Assembly: GCA_023231365.1 (NCBI GenBank)
Contig: JALNVO010000006.1
Coordinates: 1-25,861, forward strand
Source: Fibrobacteraceae bacterium
GTDB lineage: Bacteria; Fibrobacterota; Fibrobacteria; Fibrobacterales; Fibrobacteraceae
DNA length: 25,861 nucleotides
Direction of reading: 5' to 3'
A program made the position numbers and the translations under genes. The notes beneath the pieces were generated by a model. It saw nothing but the letters and a program-made list of their open reading frames with translations. It had not been told where the DNA came from and did not search any database. Below, piece by piece: positions 24,081 through 25,861 of the stretch. Numbering within the stretch: the first letter of the stretch is position 1; the number at the start of each line of letters is the position of its first letter.

Positions 24081-24818
24081 TTCATTTTTATAACGGGAAG
24101 CACTACCGTCCAAAACAAGAATTTGATTAGTTGTAAACTTGTGAAATCAACTCAAAATCGTAATTTTTCATAATCCAGTAACAATCACCCCCTCGGAATT
24201 CAAAATCGAGTTAAGCATAGTATTTGCAAGCCTTCCAAAGGAATTGACCGGTTTATTTTGGACACTGGTGAACGAGAAGCCGGTTCCTTCCTCGAAACAT
24301 CAGGCTTCGTAGGGCCGACATGCAGATCGGCTCCGCAGAGGTGTGACAACACAACAAAGCGGTTACAGCGTTTCAGAGTAGCGAACTGAAGTCCTATTCC
24401 CTGATATTAACAATGTCAAAGCACGCTTTGACTGTTCGGCCAAACAACCAAGCAAGTTAGGTTGTGCGGCACACCTTACATGGATTCAACATGCGCTGAA
24501 CCCGATGGCGTACAAGTCCTGCGTTTTCCGCGGCAGTAATTCGCCTCCAAAAGGAACACCCGGAAACGAGGCGATAGCCTCTCATGCATTCCCGGAATTT
24601 CATTGCTCGGACCCCGCAAGGAATGTAGATTTAACAACCGGGGTTGAGTCTTGATCCGTCACGAAGACACTCGGCGATACATTCGGACATCTGCGCCGCA
24701 GGTCAGTTGGTTAAACAGCAAGCCCAATCGGCGTGCTAAAGACCGGTACAAGTAAAGATTCAGTCGAAAATAAAAAGCCTGCAACAGCCACTGCAGAAAA
24801 ACAAAAAAGGATTGAAAT
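24081..24818. other. Gene-free, hairpin-dense block (candidate structured RNA, long leader or decayed element)
   Basis: No gene is convincing in these ~740 bases. From 24276 on, short helices follow each other: GAAGCC/GGCTTC (24276-24308), GGGCCGA/TCGGCTC (24312-24333), TTCAG/CTGAA (24372-24390), GTCAAAGC/GCTTTGAC (24415-24432), ACAACC/GGTTGT (24444-24465), GGATTCA/TGAACC with one bulge (24482-24502), GAGGC/GCCTC (24568-24581), CATTCC+TTGC with GCAAGGAATG (24587-24625), CAACC/GGTTG (24635-24646) and CTGC/GCAG (24691-24701). One plus frame (about 24383-24650) is open for over 85 codons without a start or recognisable motif. A TTTTGGACACTGG stretch (24256-24268) resembles some IS ends but has no partner that I can find. 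Confidence 0.4.
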
Positions 24819-25532
24819 ATGTATACGCACGTAGAGAAGCAAAGAGAGAATAAGAGCAGGGCGGTTGCTAATTCCATTACTCAGAAGAAACGCGATGAGA
24901 AGCAAAGTTTTGGGCTTATAGATAATCGCCGAGAAGCTGTTGCACAAAGAAAGCAACAAGAATTGGCAAATAACAATACTTTACAGAGAAGACAAAGGCG
25001 TAGAGGAGCTAAGGGGCGCCCAACTAGAACAAGTAATCCACTCAAAGGCGTAAGACAAAATCCTGCCGATCGGGAAGGGCCACTACGCATTACTGTTCAA
25101 CAAGACGCTTTAATTCCGCATCACGGTGTAGGAAGAGGCGCGAATGTAGATGCACTAATACCTAACATTACAACCGCTAATATGTATGCAGCTCCTATAT
25201 CAACACAAATTGCCAATATTAACGGAATGAGAATGGATCAGCAACAGGCGGCCAACGAGGCTGATAGAAACATCGCTATTCAGAATAACATCCATCCGCA
25301 AAATCTAAGCCAAACCTATGCTTCGGCTTATGTGGATTCTGCCGTCCTAGAAAACAATGAAGGAGAAGACCGGTACGCTTTAAGGATGGTTAAGCATGCT
25401 CTGAGACAATCTAATGGAGATAGGCATATTTATCGAGTACATGGGCAACGAGCAATCATGTCAGAGGATAATTATGTTCGTCACAATCAAAAGCAAGAAA
25501 TGAAAAATGCCAATCCTCAACAAGATGATTGA
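24819..25532 (+). CDS. Effector-like protein with DUF4157-type N-terminal leader
   Basis: The first ~55 residues carry a recognisable leader: ENKSRAVANSITQKK, then a FGLIDNRREAVAQRKQQEL stretch and ANNN. This is very close to the leader (SRAVANS...FVDNRPEAVAQRKLQEMANNS) that precedes DUF4157 and other domains in proteins often linked to extracellular contractile injection systems. A very basic stretch follows (LQRRQRRRGAKGRP, about 55-68), then an Asn/Gln-rich middle and a C-terminal ~80 residues (YASAYVDSAVLENNEGEDRY... to the Asp-rich end) that I cannot assign. The DUF4157 HExxH motif itself is absent. There is no signal peptide. AAGGA lies 8 bases before the ATG. The sequence is more AT-rich than the core genes, suggesting an accessory gene. 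A toxin or cargo role is inference from the leader only. Confidence 0.6.
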   Translation: MYTHVEKQRENKSRAVANSITQKKRDEKQSFGLIDNRREAVAQRKQQELANNNTLQRRQRRRGAKGRPTRTSNPLKGVRQNPADREGPLRITVQQDALIPHHGVGRGANVDALIPNITTANMYAAPISTQIANINGMRMDQQQAANEADRNIAIQNNIHPQNLSQTYASAYVDSAVLENNEGEDRYALRMVKHALRQSNGDRHIYRVHGQRAIMSEDNYVRHNQKQEMKNANPQQDD

Positions 25533-25572
25533 GTAAAGGGCACGGTACCCTAGTCGCAAACAGGAGGACTCA

Positions 25573-25861
25573 ATGGACAAGAAAAAATGTGACATCTGCC
25601 AAAAAATGTTCGACGCATCCGAACTGATCAGCGGACACGGAATTGATCACGGGATAGAAAGGCTCATCCAGAAAGATTTCCCCGAGTGGGACGACTACAA
25701 GCAAATCTGCAGGAATGATTTCAACGCCTATCGGGGTAAATACATTTCATCGATGATTGATGAAGAAACCGGACGCGTCAAGGAGCTAAATGAGGCGGTG
25801 CTTCGCAGCATTACCGAGAAAGAGACAATTTCCGAAAACATAAATCAGTCGATAAAAGAAA
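25573..25861 (+). CDS. DUF1003 family protein, N-terminal part (runs off the window)
   Basis: The frame opens at ATG 25573, with AGGAGG 5 bases upstream, and runs 96 codons to the window edge. The beginning, MDKKKCDICQKMFDASELI, with Cys6 and Cys9, then DFPEWDDYKQICRNDFNAYRGKYI and ELNEAVLRSI near residues 70-80, matches the cytosolic head of DUF1003 proteins. In that family two transmembrane helices follow; they would lie beyond the edge here. The CxxC and later Cys suggest a small metal site. The function is unknown. It starts 40 bp after the effector-like gene on the same strand and may share its transcript. Confidence 0.8.
   Translation, partial: MDKKKCDICQKMFDASELISGHGIDHGIERLIQKDFPEWDDYKQICRNDFNAYRGKYISSMIDEETGRVKELNEAVLRSITEKETISENINQSIKE

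Noticed and set aside
24241..24275. Possible insertion-sequence end (TTTTGGACACTGG)
   Set aside because: No matching inverted end, target duplication or transposase remnant could be found in the window.
24700..24760. tRNA-like D-arm string GTCAGTTGGTTAAACAGC
   Set aside because: No acceptor stem, anticodon arm or T-arm (GTTCGA-type) can be placed around it, so it is not a tRNA.

Overview
The window looks like chromosomal DNA of a Fibrobacter-type bacterium (phylum Fibrobacterota). The clues are a lipid-anchored GH53 galactanase with a long poly-serine linker, a second Ser-rich lipoprotein, a mid-range base composition (my impression, not computed), and core enzymes (PolA, PflB, PurT, MurD, S1) that resemble no enterobacterial or Firmicute gene order. 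This is inferred from family resemblance only; no database was searched.

Layout. 1-124: hairpin-rich 3' end of an unidentified transcript with a strong terminator. 204-3049 (minus): traB-like membrane protein, a ZapB-like coiled coil, ZapA, then a probable 6S RNA with its own terminator and a small orphan protein. 3142-3525: a gene-free, hairpin-rich block bounded by inverted short motifs. 3555-9171 (plus): a lipoprotein, cmk-rpsA, a GIY-YIG protein and a cytoplasmic GH31 alpha-glucosidase. 9168-17726 (minus): polA, pflB, purT, a small exported protein and a GH53 endo-galactanase lipoprotein. 17826-20803 (plus): a dtxR-feoA-feoB iron operon with a readable promoter and operator. 20804-21393: gene-free. 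21394-24025 (minus): an M16 zinc protease followed by murD. 24026-24818: a second long gene-free hairpin-rich block. 24819-25861 (plus): a protein with the 'DNRPEAVAQRK'-type leader seen in DUF4157/contractile-injection-associated effectors, then a truncated DUF1003 protein.

How it works together. Most genes are housekeeping: cell division (ZapA/ZapB), translation (S1), nucleotide supply (Cmk, PurT), replication and repair (PolA), peptidoglycan precursor synthesis (MurD), mixed-acid fermentation (PflB), ferrous iron uptake under a DtxR-type repressor, and polysaccharide use (outer galactanase, internal alpha-glucosidase).

The least explained material is non-coding. Three gene-free blocks (3142-3525, 20804-21393, 24064-24818) carry variants of one motif, TAGGGTACCTCTAAAAGCT, and many short hairpins; two of them also share the palindrome GTCAAAGC-NN-GCTTTGAC. 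Two near-identical copies of the motif lie as inverted repeats around the whole feo operon. The effector-like gene next to the third block is the best candidate for accessory biology. No structural genes of an injection system, CRISPR array, tRNA, rRNA or intact insertion sequence were seen.
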